49,369 nt of DNA from Gnetum montanum (lineage: Eukaryota; Streptophyta; Gnetopsida; Gnetales; Gnetaceae): positions 293,767-343,135 of the forward strand of contig MNCI01002704.1 of the NCBI GenBank assembly GCA_015680685.1. The letters run 5' to 3'. Position numbers and translations under genes: made by a program. The notes below the pieces were generated by a model. That model was not told the DNA's origin and made no database searches. It worked only from the letters and a program-made list of their open reading frames with translations. Position 1 is the stretch's first letter; the number at the start of each line of letters is the position of its first letter. Shown here in pieces: positions 1 through 11,327 of the stretch.

Positions 1-1698
1 GATGATGAACCCCTGCTGGCCACTAAGAGCCTAACGCCAATACAAGAGGCTGTTCAAATCTCCTGTAGGCATCGTAAAGAGAGCCATCTACCCAGGCTCA
101 ATTTAAACAACTTTTCCCATTTTTCAAGAGGCTATGATTTAGACCCGTATCAACATTTACAAGCCTTCTCTGATGCCTACACATGGAATAACATTGATAA
201 CAGTTGGCAAAAACTTAAGCTCTTTCCCATGACACTCATTGGCCAAGAAAAAGTATGGTATAGAATGTTAAAACCAAATTCAATACGACGTTGGTCAACA
301 ATGGTAGAAGTTTTTAATGAAAAATATCAAACCTACGCAAGAGTGTCAGCATTGAGGAAACAAATCCAAGGATGAAAACAAGCACAACATGAACCCTTGG
401 ACATGGCCTTAGAAAGATATTATGCACTGTTAAACAACTGTCTAGGCCATGGGTTTTCTGAGGAAAGGCTAATGTACCATATCATTGATGGGCTACGTAA
501 TGAAACAAGAGAGACCTTAGGAATGTATGCCCAAGGTCAACTATATGAACTATGAACCAATCAAATCCAAGAGCTTATTAAAAGAGTAGAAAAAGAAGAA
601 GTAGAATTAGCTAGATGGGAAAGTGTTGAAAAATAGCAACGGGACCAAAATCTCAACTCAACAAAGGTCCATGATCATAAAAAGGAGAAATCAACCAATC
701 TCAAGGTGGAAACATCATCTTTGCCAACACAACAAACATTGGAAGAGGTCAAGAAAAAGATCAATAAGATGTTGGAATGGATGAATCAAAAGTGTGGATA
801 ATTTATCAACATTATTGGAGATAGAATTTTGACAACCCAAGAAGTAGGACAAAATAGTAGACAATCAGAAAGAATGGATAAGGAAAATGGGATCTCAACT
901 ACCAATCATACATATGAATGCAACATATTCTTGTATGATCACCCCAAGGGCCAATGTCCAATATTGTTACATTTACATGAGCATTGGGAAAATACATTAC
1001 ATCCAGTGTTTTTGCAGAGATACTTTGTTCGATCATAGTGGCAACAATCCCAGTCATGGGGGAGACCACCACTAAATTGGAGATACCCTTCATATCATCC
1101 AAATCCAAACACTTATCTTGTTCAACATCTTATTTCTCCATCTGGGCCAACATACTCTATCTCACCATATTACCATTCTCCTCAATACTATCAACCCATG
1201 CCTTCAATACAACCACCACTTTGTGCACCTTATACTCCTCCTAAATTTCAACATTCTCATCCTTTCCCCCTTTCTACAATGCCATCAATTGTTCCTAAGG
1301 TACCTGCACCACAGCAACAACCCACGAATGCTACTTGTACTGCTACTACCAACAACAGTGAGAGGCCTCCTTGACATCCAAAGTGTCCCTTCTTTAAGCA
1401 TGACCGTAAGAAGGAACAACACAATTCTGAGGCCACTGCATCCTCCAACTCAGCACAAGTCCCACACTTTGGTGCACCCTTATCTTCGAACTCCGCACCT
1501 CATGTTACTTCATCAGGGCCACCAACTCACACTCCAACAACAATACGGCCCAATGAACACATGAATGGAGAGCAAAATCCCAATCCTTGCATACCATCTA
1601 ATGGTCCTAAACATCATAGTGTGTCAACTCATTATCTGGGAACTACATCACACAAATTGTCCCACTATGCTTATTATAATCAAGTGTGTGAAACCTGA
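1..1698 (+). pseudogene. Athila-like Ty3/gypsy gag pseudogene, 5' truncated by window edge
   Basis: One frame is readable from base 1 to the TGA at 1696 and is broken by stops at 373 (TGA), 553 (TGA), 634 (TAG), 799 (TAA), 1036 (TAG) and 1372 (TGA). Several fit decay of CGA or CAG. The first 200 residues hold the gypsy gag core: WQKLKLFPMTL, then a VWYRML segment, an RRWSTMVEVF segment and FNEKYQTYARV, followed by LERYYALLNNCLGHGFSEE, which resembles Athila gag. A lysine/glutamate-rich stretch follows, then YDHPKG near 310 and a long proline/serine/glutamine-rich tail (1045-1698). The same order, including YDHPKG and a QSWG-PP motif, recurs on the minus strand at 7172-5558. Gag would form the particle; this copy cannot make a full protein. 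Confidence 0.85.
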
Positions 1699-3702
1699 TG
1701 GGGTAAATATGACCAAGCCATAATACTTCCAACATGCAAAGATCCTCGTCGTTAATTATTAATCCTTGCCGTCCTCAATCATTTAGCTCTGAGTGATATT
1801 CCCCATTCTAACAGCAAGCAGGATTAATAAATACTTTTCATTTTCTTTAATTTTACAACTTTTTGTTTTCCAGTTTTTCATTTTTCAACTTATTGTTTTA
1901 TCTTTTATCTTTTTGTCTTTTTACGCTTTTGTAAGTAATCTCATCTACAAATAAAGCACTCATGTGGATCATTGGTTGAGGTGTGTTCTATGTTATCAAG
2001 TCTCGAGTGAGTAATTATTTGGACAATGAGTCCATTACACCCACTCATCCACTTTACAAATAAGAGGTTCTATTCAAGGGTACAGTGATATTCTTGAAAT
2101 TCTTAAAAACTTAAAATTAATTTTGTGTTCATTGTACCTAGAATGAAGAAGGATGGACCAAGAGGGAATGATTAGGGTGTGATATCAAGGGGACTTGTGG
2201 ATTCTCTTTGGTGACGTCTATGGGAGTTATCATGTAATGTGGTTGTACTAAGATCCTTGTAGATCTAATGAAAAATGGAAGTAAGAGTAATCAAAAGGGC
2301 ACTAAAAATTAATGTTGTGCTAGGGGGTTCCACTGGAAAGACATGCACCCATGCCTGAAGCTTGGCAACTTCTCTGAATTTAGTATTCAAAAAAAAAGAG
2401 AGAAAAAGAAAAAAAAGAAAAAAAAGTGCCACAAAACAAAAGTCACTCCTCCCTTGAACAAAACTCCAAGCAATCATACGCCTTGTTGTTGTGGTACTCT
2501 CATAGTTGCTCATCATGGGATGAAGCAATGTGATGTCATTGTTTAGAGGAATGGACTTGGTCCTGATCTTTGAACAATGGGTTAATGACACATTAATCAT
2601 GCTTTTCACGTAGGATTCATTGTGCCCTGGGTTAGTTACCTCATGTCCCAATCTCTACAATCCCTTTCTCTAATTCATCTCATCTCATTGTTCGTGTAAT
2701 TGTAGCCTGTGTCATGTGTAACATAGAATTCGTACCTCGTTTCGGTGATATTTACATGTGTGTGTTTTGTAGAGTTAGTGTGGATTATATTTAACCCTTC
2801 TAGTGCCCATGGACACTTAAAGTGTGGTTACACAAGGGAATTATAGGTTGGAACCTTCTTTGGGGAGAACCCACTTGTGTAATCTTTTGTAATTTTCACT
2901 TATGACATAGCTCAAACACACCATTTATTACCCTTAGCGTATTGTTCATGATATTATTTCCCTTATTACTATCCCTCCAATTCAACATTCCTATGAATCA
3001 TCACATAGCCTTTTTCTCTACCATCCGATGTCCTTATTGATAAATTCCAAATGATCATAATTTTCGTGCCTTCAGAACCAGTTGAATTACCCTGGAACCC
3101 TATAACAATCATCCAGATGTCCTTAGTTTACATCGTTTAATTTCAAAAGAAATATTAAATATTTGGTACATCCTCTAACTACCCTAACTTTGATGAAAAT
3201 ATATATACGTGAGCTCCCTGCAACACTTACCATCATTTTCCACTATTCACTCGGGGGAGTTTTTCGAATTTTTTCTCTACGACTTGCGATTGTGAGACCC
3301 TTACTTTTATACCTATATCTCACTTGCTGGTACTCCGATTTTCATTCTGTCTGAACCTACTTGAACCCGAAGTGTTCAACTTAGTTATGGGGGAGGGGCA
3401 CATGCCGAATAGCGCATAAATTTCTTGAAATTCATCATTGCCTGAAGGACATCTTTAAGGGTAACTAGTTGTAAAATTAATAATAAAATGTGTCAAAAAT
3501 AATTTCATCCCCTTAGCTATACCAGAAAATTAAATTTAGAAACCACCTAAGCAAAGAGGACTCAACATTATAATCTTTCGGGGACATGTTCTTCTAATAA
3601 TTAACATCAAATAGAAATAAAGTAAATCTATTAAGGCAAGTAGTAAGGTATAACCTAACTTTGGTAACAACCTTACTAACGATTGGTCCCGTGTGATTGC
3701 AG
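1699..3702 (+). other. Non-coding interior of element 1
   Basis: I recognise no protein or RNA gene in these 2 kb. The short ORFs on both strands lack motifs and show no conserved reading frame. The stretch is AT-rich after 1800 and contains a purine tract at 2389-2427. It lies where pol would sit in an autonomous element, so pol was either deleted or never present. Confidence 0.5.
2389..2427 (+). repeat. A-rich purine tract
   Basis: This is a run of A interrupted by single G residues. It is too far from the LTR to be its polypurine tract and looks like simple sequence. Confidence 0.7.
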
Positions 3703-4569
3703 ATGACCCCAAAACATGGACAACAGGAAGGTCCTGATCAAGGTGTGATCAAAAAACCTAGGAGAGGTAAAGGATAAGTTCCTGTTGAACAACATGCAAA
3801 GTAGGAGGAACAATCATTTATCATCCATCAAGAAGACCCTGCTACTGTACAATCAAGGTAGGCGGAAGGAGGAGCTGCTACTATAGCTAAATAGAGACAA
3901 CATCTCACGTTGTCCCAGGATTGTGTTCAAACCATTCACGAAAAGTCCACATTCACTACAATGATTGTGGAGTTAAACTTTGGATCATTTGCAGAGTTTT
4001 CTCCAGAGGTCATTAGGGATCTCCTCACAGGGTCCCCATTATGGCCTATCCTCTCTGAAAGCGGTGCCTGGTACTTAGGGGAAACATACCAATTTTGGCA
4101 TAATAAAGAAGAAGGCACCACAATTAACAATTGTGGTGTGACTATTGATTTCTTTGTTCAAGCCATTTTGGAAGTATTAAACCTTCTAAATATAGGGCCA
4201 AAGGTTGCTCAGAATTAGCTAGACACTTTTAGAATCGAGCAACTTAATAAACTGTTGATAGAGAATAAAAGGGTGGCAAAAGAAAAAAAGAAGGCTAACT
4301 AGGATGCCTCTATGGCACAAGTGCAAACTTACACATGTGCCAAGGCACTTAAGGCCTTACAAGAGGAGAAACTCCAGGCCATACTTCAATGCCATCAAAT
4401 CCCAAGACCTGGAGCACAAGAAAAGGGAAAGACACCTATGGAGGATCCACCGCCACCAGGAACTACATGAGTTCCACCATTTTATAATCATAGGATATTC
4501 TTTTATGTTGTGTCTAAATTTTTTTCTGACTCCACACTGCGGCATGAATCCATTCTAGTCAGTCAATAA
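3703..4569 (+). pseudogene. Unknown ORF between gag and 3' LTR of element 1
   Basis: An ATG at 3703 directly follows a splice-acceptor-like TGTGATTGCAG. The frame continues to the TAA at 4567 with internal stops at 3775, 3802, 4216, 4300 and 4468, among others. The best stretch (3910-4215) contains FAEFSPEVIRDLL and SESGAWYLGETYQFW. It is followed by a charged, probably coiled-coil region (IEQLNKLLIENKRVAKEKKK) and a proline-rich end. I do not recognise the family. Its place just before the 3' LTR, behind a splice acceptor, matches that of the extra third ORF of Athila-type elements, but I see no signal peptide or clear membrane segment. It could instead be a captured or lineage-specific gene. 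Confidence 0.5.
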
Positions 4570-4648
4570 TCTCATACCTATCCACTGTGTAATCAATGGA
4601 TCTTGTTCTCTCTGTAACTCAAGGACGAGTTTTCATTCATTCATGGGG

Positions 4649-5557
4649 GTATCATGAGTCACGAATTTGCTAGTTGTGATATTGCTACCATGATATCACA
4701 GTCATGATATCACAGTGGCTGTGATATCGCTGCCATGATATCACAGCCATGTTATCGCATGGGCTACAACATCACGTATGCGATATCGCACGCGATATCA
4801 TGTATGTGATACCATAGCTTGCCACCAGTTCTATAAATCAGAGGTGGCTCTTCCTTATTTTGAAATCTAGTTTAGTCCCTTAGTGAAAATTTGGCAGTTT
4901 TGTCCCTCCAAAGATAAAATTATTTTCCAGTGTATGCCCGCAGTGTGGTGATTGTAATTGTACGGCATCCTTATTCGAGTATGACATACTTGGACACGCA
5001 CATTACCAAAAATAAATATCAAGATTACTTCATCATTGCAACATTCACTTAGATTATTTATTTAATTAATTGTTATTTACTACTTTCCTAGTTAATCTCT
5101 CTCTCCCTTATCTCATGTTAAAACACAGAATGAGTACGACTTGATTATGAGCATTTAAGTGTGACTACTTGGTAACCCAATAGCGTACCTAGGATTTGCT
5201 CTTGGTAATCCTAGTGATAGCCATGCACAAAGTCCAAGATTTATACGGATAATTAAGGAATGGATGCTCATCGCACTTAGGCTAGTTTAGATTCTCTCAC
5301 CCTTCTCTCTTAGCTTAGTTAATATTATCTTCCATTGCCTTCAGGAGTAGCATTAGGTTAGAACACATCATACACCTCACTCTAGACTAAACCATATGTG
5401 ACAAAGCTAATAATAGTCTAGGTGGGAAGACAGCGAACTGTGACCTAAGGCTAACTATCTAGATGTCACAACTAGTCCATCTATGAAGTTCGACCAGATC
5501 GCACGTGTAATGCTCGTATTCATATTTTTGAGTGTAGGGGTACCTCGCTACTCATCA
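4649..5557 (+). repeat. 3' LTR of element 1
   Basis: The right end is CTCATCA at 5551-5557. It is matched in inverted orientation by the LTR of element 2, whose two ends are TGATGAG and CTCATCA. The left end is worn (TATCATGAG after a CATGGGGG tract that may be the polypurine tract), so the start may be off by a few bases. Shared blocks with the 7820-8656 LTR include CCCTTAG followed by an AT-rich run, TTATTCGAG, and a TTAATTAATTG-like run near 5060. The two LTRs are clearly related but diverged. The first 170 bp carry GATATC dyad repeats. Confidence 0.75.
4672..4815. repeat. GATATCACAG dyad repeats at the start of the LTR
   Basis: The words TGATATCACAG and GATATCGC recur many times. They form two perfect overlapping inverted repeats: 4706-4715 with 4719-4728 (10-bp arms, 3-nt loop), and 4717-4728 with 4737-4748 (12-bp arms, 8-nt loop). 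The two share the 4719-4728 arm. Related GATATC and CTGATATTA words lie at 8592-8647 in the LTR of element 2. Confidence 0.85.
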
Positions 5558-7172
5558 ACCCGTATGGGTCAAGTTGATGGTAAGAGTACTGTTGACGTGG
5601 TGGTGGAATTCCCCATGATTGTGGGTATTGCCACCATTGATATTGTTCATTCAGTTGTGGTGGAGTTCCACTCAGATAATATGTCAAGGGTTGGTGAAAC
5701 TACCTTAGATTACCTTGATGATAAGGTAACCTTTTGGGTGCTTTTTTTCTGTTCAATCATGGGTTTAGTGCATACACCCTAGACTCTTACAGATGTGACA
5801 CTACTAGGCAACATCCCTTAGGATGGTCATATTAGCAAATCCCACATCTGCCATCATCATCTGTGTCCAAATCCACAACCTCTTCAATGATGGCAACCTT
5901 ACCTTTACCCTTGTTATGTTCATCTTCAGCTTCTTTCTTTTTCCTTCTCTCGCGGTCACTACTTTGTTCTCTAAACTTCTCTAGTATTTTTAAGATGGTT
6001 TGAAATTTTTCATCTAAGGAATTCCACATTTGATCTACCCTTGCTAATACTTCTTATGCAAATTTTTGAATAAGCAAGGTCTTTTTATTCACCTTCTCTT
6101 CAAGTGGTGAGCCTTCTTCATCTTCGCAAAATCTAATTTCCTTCTTTCAGAGGGAGGGATCTATGTTGTAGTCCTCCACACTTTCTCTTTTTCTTAACTC
6201 ACCTTCCTCCTTGGAAACTCGCTCCAAAAATTTTTGTATTTGGTGGGCTCTAAGCTCAAATAGCCTTCCTTAGGCATAGGTCCCAAGGGTTCTTTTTGTT
6301 TTGTACCTAAGCCCATCCAAAAGATGGTGTAGTTTTTCCTTTTGTGAGTAATCATATCTAGGGAAATGATGTAATAATGTATAATATCAGCCCATGGCAG
6401 CATCCAAGGATTCGTGTCCTTCTTGTTTCCATCTTTGGATTTGCTTACATAGGTTGAACACTTGAGAGTACGTTTGATACTTATCGTTGAATAGCTCCAA
6501 CATTTTACTCCATTGACAAATGGATTCTAGTTCTAAAAAGTGGTACCAAATTTTCGCTTCCTTCATCAGTGTCTGTGGAAACAACTTTAGCTTTTGCCAC
6601 TCATTTTCTATATTTTTCAAGGCACATGCATCATGGAATGCTTGCATATGATTTTGAGGATTAGCATTTTATCCCCCTTCAAATCGTGGGGTGTTATTCA
6701 TGTCTAGTCTTTTGATCCTACTATTCTTCTAGTGCCTTGTTGGAATCGTAACAACCTTTGTTATATCTAACATACTTCATGTGGCAAGTAGGAATTCATC
6801 ATGATCATGTTTTCTCTGGCGTCTATGATGCCTATGTTGTTTCCTACTCTCCCTTCTTTCATGATGTGTCTCTTTGGAATGCCCTTGCCCCCTTTCTTGA
6901 ATATTTTTCCCATGATTTATATTTCTCTTATCATTGTCCTCATGGTCTTTCCCTTTGTGACTACATTCAAATCCCAAAGGAGTGGGGGAAAGAGATGATG
7001 AAGGTGAAGAGGAAGGAGGACTAGCACCATGACAATGCTTGTTAGCTTATTTATGGTAGTCGCGGCCTTGGTCGTGGTTACGATCAGAATCTCCATCATT
7101 GTCATGCATTCGTGTTCCTTTTCTAGATCCTTTGTGTATGTTGGTACTAGAACCTAGGTTATGAATAGTTGA
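5558..7172 (-). pseudogene. Athila-like gag pseudogene of element 2
   Basis: The minus-strand frame starts with a charged, Asp/His/Arg-rich N-terminal part (near 7100-6780, including RESRKQHRHHRRQRKHD). It continues through LDMNNTPRFEGG and AFHDACALKNIENEWQKLKLF (6645-6585) to FNDKYQTYSQVFNL. A C-terminal part follows with a coiled coil (6029-5850), then YDHPKG and a QSWG-PP segment. It aligns residue by residue with gag at 1-1698. Internal stops occur near 7050, 6775, 6690, 6390 and 6290 among others. The reading ends in the proline-rich tail exactly where the LTR of element 1 begins, which supports insertion of element 1 here. Confidence 0.85.
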
Positions 7173-7800
7173 GTGAAGATTCTAATAAACAAATCCTTAA
7201 TCAAATTCAATGAGGAGGAACATCATTTTATGGAAAACCTCCTGAGGCAGGTTCACCACCTTCATTTTCACTTAGGACATACAAGACATCCTGAGACCAC
7301 TTCCCCTTCACAGATTTGTAATGTCTCTCCTATTGTAGATCCCTCTAGCGTTGTGCCTCCATGGGTTGACAATCTTTCAAACCTTGCTCATGCGCAATCT
7401 ACTCTAATTGTAAGTGTTGCATACCAATTAGTGTGAGAGCACAAAGAAGCATGCCCAGGATTAAGCAATCAAGAGGTAACACTATGTTATCTTCTAAATC
7501 ATGCCAATGTAGTTGTTCATCCTAATGGAGGATAATGGTAAAGGTTGATATATACTCATCAAGATGAGCGTATACCATGCGAAACTATTGAGGCACTAGC
7601 AGATCATCATGTGCGTCCCACCTTTGATTGTTCATGGTATCAGACCTAATTAATGAAGCACTCTCATAAGAAGAAGCAGACATGATTGATTATTCATTGT
7701 GTGATACCTTTTTCTGGTGATTGTAAGATAGTTAACTCTAAGGGTTCATCTCAACAATGGAAATATTTCCTAAGTTCTAATCAGCGCACAAACAACAAAA
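7173..7800 (-). other. Leader of element 2, no gene seen
   Basis: This is the interval between the primer-binding site and gag in element orientation. I see no supported ORF; the plus-strand ORF at 7173-7436 has no recognisable motif and lies antisense. Confidence 0.5.
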
Positions 7801-7819
7801 TCCTCGACAATGGCACCAA
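7801..7819 (-). promoter_or_regulatory. Primer-binding site of element 2
   Basis: On the minus strand, immediately inside the LTR end, the sequence reads TTGGTGCCATTGTCGAGGA. It differs from the TGGCGCCGTTG-type site found in many plant Ty3/gypsy elements mainly by CpG-to-TpG or CpA changes. It fixes the LTR boundary and the element orientation. Confidence 0.8.
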
Positions 7820-8656
7820 TGATGAGTGGTGAGGTACCCCTATGCTGAACCATATGAATATGAGCATTCATGTGTGATCTAGTTAAACTTCAAGGATTAA
7901 ATGCTTATGTACCTACATAGAACAAGGATGAGTTATATAGTCATTGTCTTCCCAAGCTTACATGTAAGGCACAATTGTATGGTTAAGTAATCCTCAGGTA
8001 TATGATTTTTTGCCTTTTATCTTTTCTATCTTAATCTTCTTAGTGTGTGCAATGAAAATATTTAATTAACTAATGGGCTTTGTAACTCTAATGTGAATCA
8101 AATCCTAACACCAGCATCCATTCCCACTCTCTGGACACATTCTGAACTAGTGTAACATTGCTAGGATTACTAAATGCTAATTCTTACTGGGTTACCAAGT
8201 GTTCCATGTATGCTCGAAGTGGTTGTGCTGAGTGTGCTAATTCGTTGATAATCGATAATTCATAATTCTATGGAAATGACATTAATTAACTACTAAAAGC
8301 ATCAAATAATAGTAAAGAACATAAAATGTAATAATTAAGCTATTCTAAATGTTGCAAGATTTATCACAAAGTTCATCTTTATTTCCAGACAAAAGGTGTG
8401 CTCAGGTACACAATGCTCGAATAAAGATCCATTCACTCTATGACTTCTACTATGGGCACTCAAAAATAATTCTAACTCTGCAATAGAAAAATTGCAAGAG
8501 TTCGGCTAAGGGGCTAAAAAAACTAATGCTCAAACCAAGTGCCCCTGTCCTTTATTTAAAGGCAATGATACAAGCTCCAATATAGGAGACACGATATCGC
8601 TTGGTCGATCTGATATTACGTATCTGATATTAGGGGTCTGATATCATGACTCATCA
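7820..8656 (-). repeat. 5' LTR of element 2
   Basis: The plus-strand reading begins TGATGAG and ends CTCATCA, a perfect 7-bp terminal inverted repeat with TG...CA ends. The length is 837 bp. The primer-binding site lies directly at the 7820 side, so this is the 5' LTR in minus orientation. The sequence is related to 4649-5557 in reverse. Confidence 0.85.
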
Positions 8657-8657
8657 C

Positions 8658-9360
8658 CAATAGAAGTTGCATGAACTATTGTTGGAGAAGAAGCTAGATC
8701 ATATGAGCAAAGAGGATTGGGAATTGTTATATCGCCAAGCTCTTTGGGTGATTCATTTGACAATATCATGGAATTTTGCTTTCAATATCATTAATGAAAA
8801 GACTACTCAGGGTTTGATGAAGGCCTTATCAAATATGTATGAGAATCCATCCACCTTAAATATGATATATTTGATGCACTGATTATTCAATCTAAGGATC
8901 TCTAAAGGTGCCTTAGTTATAGATCACATCAATGAGTTCAATGTGATCATGAGTTAGTTGAGTTCTATGAAAATCAACTTTGATGATGAGATCAAAGCAT
9001 TGATCTTGTTATCATGACTACTTAATAGCTGATTTGTAATGGTGATTGTAGTTAGTAGTTCATTAAGAGATCAAAAATCAAAGTTATTTAGAGTTGAGAT
9101 CTAATCCTTAGTGAGGATATATGTAGAAGGGAGTATGGTAAATCTTCGAGTTCTACCTTGAGTAATGAAGGTAGAGGTAGAAGTCTTCAGCAATGACAAA
9201 ATCAGGGTCATGGAAAATCAAAGTCCAAGGGAAGAAGTTGATCTAAGGGTCACAAGAATGTTACCTATTGGAATTGTAATCAGAAAGATCATCTTAGAAA
9301 ATAGCGCACAGCACCAAAGAACGAAACGAAAAATTAGCATAGTGATCCAGCAAATGTAGC
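8658..9360 (+). pseudogene. copia gag pseudogene
   Basis: The reading begins inside the family core: LLEKKLDHMSKEDWELL, LWVIHLTISWNFAFNI, EKTTQGLMKALSNMYENPS, and LSSMKINFDDEIKALILLS. These match the UBN2-type gag of plant copia elements. Stops and frame changes follow 8882. A weak charged segment (9165-9359) lies where the CCHC knuckle is expected, but the cysteines are not preserved. The true start is missing because the LTR of element 2 cuts in. Confidence 0.85.
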
Positions 9361-9394
9361 TACTAAAGAAATTGCTGATGTCCTAGATTGTTGT

Positions 9395-11325
9395 GTGGAC
9401 AGTGGTATTAAATCATGGATTCTTCATTCAGGTGCTTTGTTTCACATTACTCCTTCTATAGAACTATTTAATAACTATGTTGCTAGAAATTTTGAAAAGG
9501 CTTATCTTGAAGTTGATGAGCCATTAAACATTGTGAGGAATGATGATGTTTATATAAAGACTATCCACAAGAAGCAACTAATGTTATAGAATGTTAAACA
9601 TACTCCATGTTTAAAGAAAACCCTTATTTCTATGGGTCAGATAGATGTTGAAGGGTATAGTACAATATTTGAAGGTGTATCCAAGAAAATAATTAAAGGA
9701 AATTTGATCATTGCTCAAAGAAATAAGGTGGGAACATTGTACATCACTTTAGAAATAAAAAACATAGTGCTAGTGATTAATTTAGAATCAATGTCAATGT
9801 TGTGAAATCAGTGGTTGGGTCACATGAGTGAAAAGGAAATGAAGTTTCTGGCCTCATAGGGGAGATTACTGGACTTGAAGTTTGTTGATGTTAGTTTATG
9901 TGAAGCATGTATTTATGGAAAGTAGAAAAGAGTCAATTTCTCAAAAGTTGGAAGAACATCAAAGACCAAGAATTTGGAACTAGTACATACCTATGTATGG
10001 GGACCAGCCCTAGTGAGTTCCCTTATTGGCTCATGCTATTATGTCACATTCATTGATGATTCCACTAGAAAGATATGGATTTATTTTCTAAAAAATAAAT
10101 CTAATGTGTTTTCTACATTTAAAAGGTGGAAAGCAGAAGTTGAGAACCAAATTGGTTTGAAAGTCAAGTGTTTGAGGTTCGATAATGGAAGGAAGTATGA
10201 TAGTCTATAGTTCAAGGCTTTCTATTTTGAGAATGGAATCAAAATGAATAAGACAATTCCTAAAACACTAGAGCAAAATGGTGTTGCTAAGAGAATGAAT
10301 AGAACCTTGAATGAAAGAGCTAGAAACATGAGAATATCTTCTGGACTACCAAAGATGTTTTGGGCATATGCAATTAACACATCAACCTATTTCATAAATT
10401 GAGGACCTTTAGTTTCACTAGACTTTAAGATACCTAAGGTGGAATGGTCAGGAAAGGCAGTAAACTTCTTACATTTAAAATTTTTTGATTGTGTATCATA
10501 TGTGCACTTAGGTTTTGATGTCTATGATAAACTTAATCCTAAAGCCAAGAAATGTTATTTTATTGGCTATTGTTTTGATGATTTTGAATATCATTTTTGG
10601 GATTATCAAAATAGAAAAATTATAAGGCACAAGGATGTCACTTTTAATAAACATGTGGTGTACAAGGATAGGTTCAGATCAAAATCTAATAGTGCAAGGA
10701 AGCAAGGAAAGGAAAGTGAGAAGGTTAAATTAAAAGATATATCTAAGAGGGATGTAGCTAGAAGGATTCAAGAAAATCCTAGAAATAGAATAGCTAAAGA
10801 TGAAGCTAAAGTTGAGTCAAAAATAGTTACACTAGAGCCTCAATTAAGAAGGTCTGCTAGAACACCAAAGCCCAGAGATAGGTACTCTTCCTCATTACAT
10901 TATTTACTTTTAACTGATGTTGGGGAACCAAAATGTTTTGATGAAGCAATGCAGGTCACAAATCATGTTAAGTGGGAGTTGGTTATGAGAGATAAGATGA
11001 AGTCACTCCAATAGAGTATAACATGGACACTAACTAAGTTGCTAGAAGGAAAGAGGGCATTGCAGAATAAGTGGGTGTACAGGGTCAAGGAAGAACATGA
11101 TGGTAGTAAAAGATACAAGGCAAGGTTAGTAGTTAAGGGTTTCTAACAAAAAAGAGGAATTGAATACACAAATATTTTCTCTCCTGTATGAAAGTTAACT
11201 ACCATTAGATTAGTGCTAAGTATTATGACTACTAATTATTTACATCAAGAGTAGTTAGATGTCAACACTACTTTCTTGCATGGTGACCTGAAATTTATTT
11301 TTTAGTTGTTATTTCTTTGTATTCT
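9395..11325 (+). pseudogene. copia pol pseudogene: protease, integrase, N-terminal RT
   Basis: The protease has WILHSGALFHITP, where the catalytic Asp of the usual D-S-G is His. The GAG-pre-integrase segment gives WLGHMSEKEM (about 9810). The integrase core has VTFIDDSTRKIWIYFLKNKS (10048), LRFDNGRKY (10174) and EQNGVAKRMNRTL (10270). The third catalytic residue, normally Glu in QNGVAERMN, is Lys. An intact ORF (10439-11014) covers the integrase C-terminus and linker. RT begins with NKWVYRVKEEHDGSKRYKAR (about 11068) and reaches FLHGDL (11275), then stops. There are several in-frame stops, including 9587, 10208, 10400 and 11012. The protein would be inactive at three catalytic sites. Confidence 0.9.
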
Positions 11326-11327
11326 AT

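Larger units (their letters stand above)
1..5557 (+). mobile_element. Element 1: Athila-like Ty3/gypsy retrotransposon, 5' end outside window
   Basis: The order seen is gag (1-1698), about 2 kb without a recognisable gene, a second ORF (3703-4569) and an LTR (about 4649-5557). No protease, RT or integrase is visible between gag and LTR, so the copy appears non-autonomous or internally deleted. The class call rests on the gag sequence and on the LTR of a related element (element 2), whose primer-binding site is of the type common in plant Ty3/gypsy elements. The element ends at 5557, where the sequence passes directly into the gag of minus-strand element 2, so element 1 probably inserted there. 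The 5' LTR and left target duplication lie outside the window. Confidence 0.75.
5558..8656 (-). mobile_element. Element 2: Athila-like Ty3/gypsy element, reverse orientation, 3' part outside window
   Basis: Read on the minus strand, the order is LTR (8656-7820), primer-binding site (7819-7801), leader (to about 7173) and gag (7172-5558). Gag is cut at the junction with the LTR of element 1. The element belongs to the same family as element 1 by both gag and LTR, but lies in the opposite orientation. Its right LTR end abuts a copia gag, so it probably inserted into element 3. Confidence 0.8.

Noticed and set aside
1118-1564. Plus-strand 148-codon ORF as a separate gene
   Set aside because: It is out of frame with gag; the gag frame itself continues through this interval as a Pro/Ser/Gln-rich tail that is also conserved in element 2.
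2265-2651. Minus-strand 128-codon ORF with a hydrophobic stretch
   Set aside because: The apparent membrane segment is the reverse translation of the A-rich purine tract; no family match.
5483-5782. Plus-strand 99-codon ORF
   Set aside because: It spans the junction of the LTR of element 1 with the antisense strand of element 2 gag; the minus strand matches gag there, so the ORF is chance.
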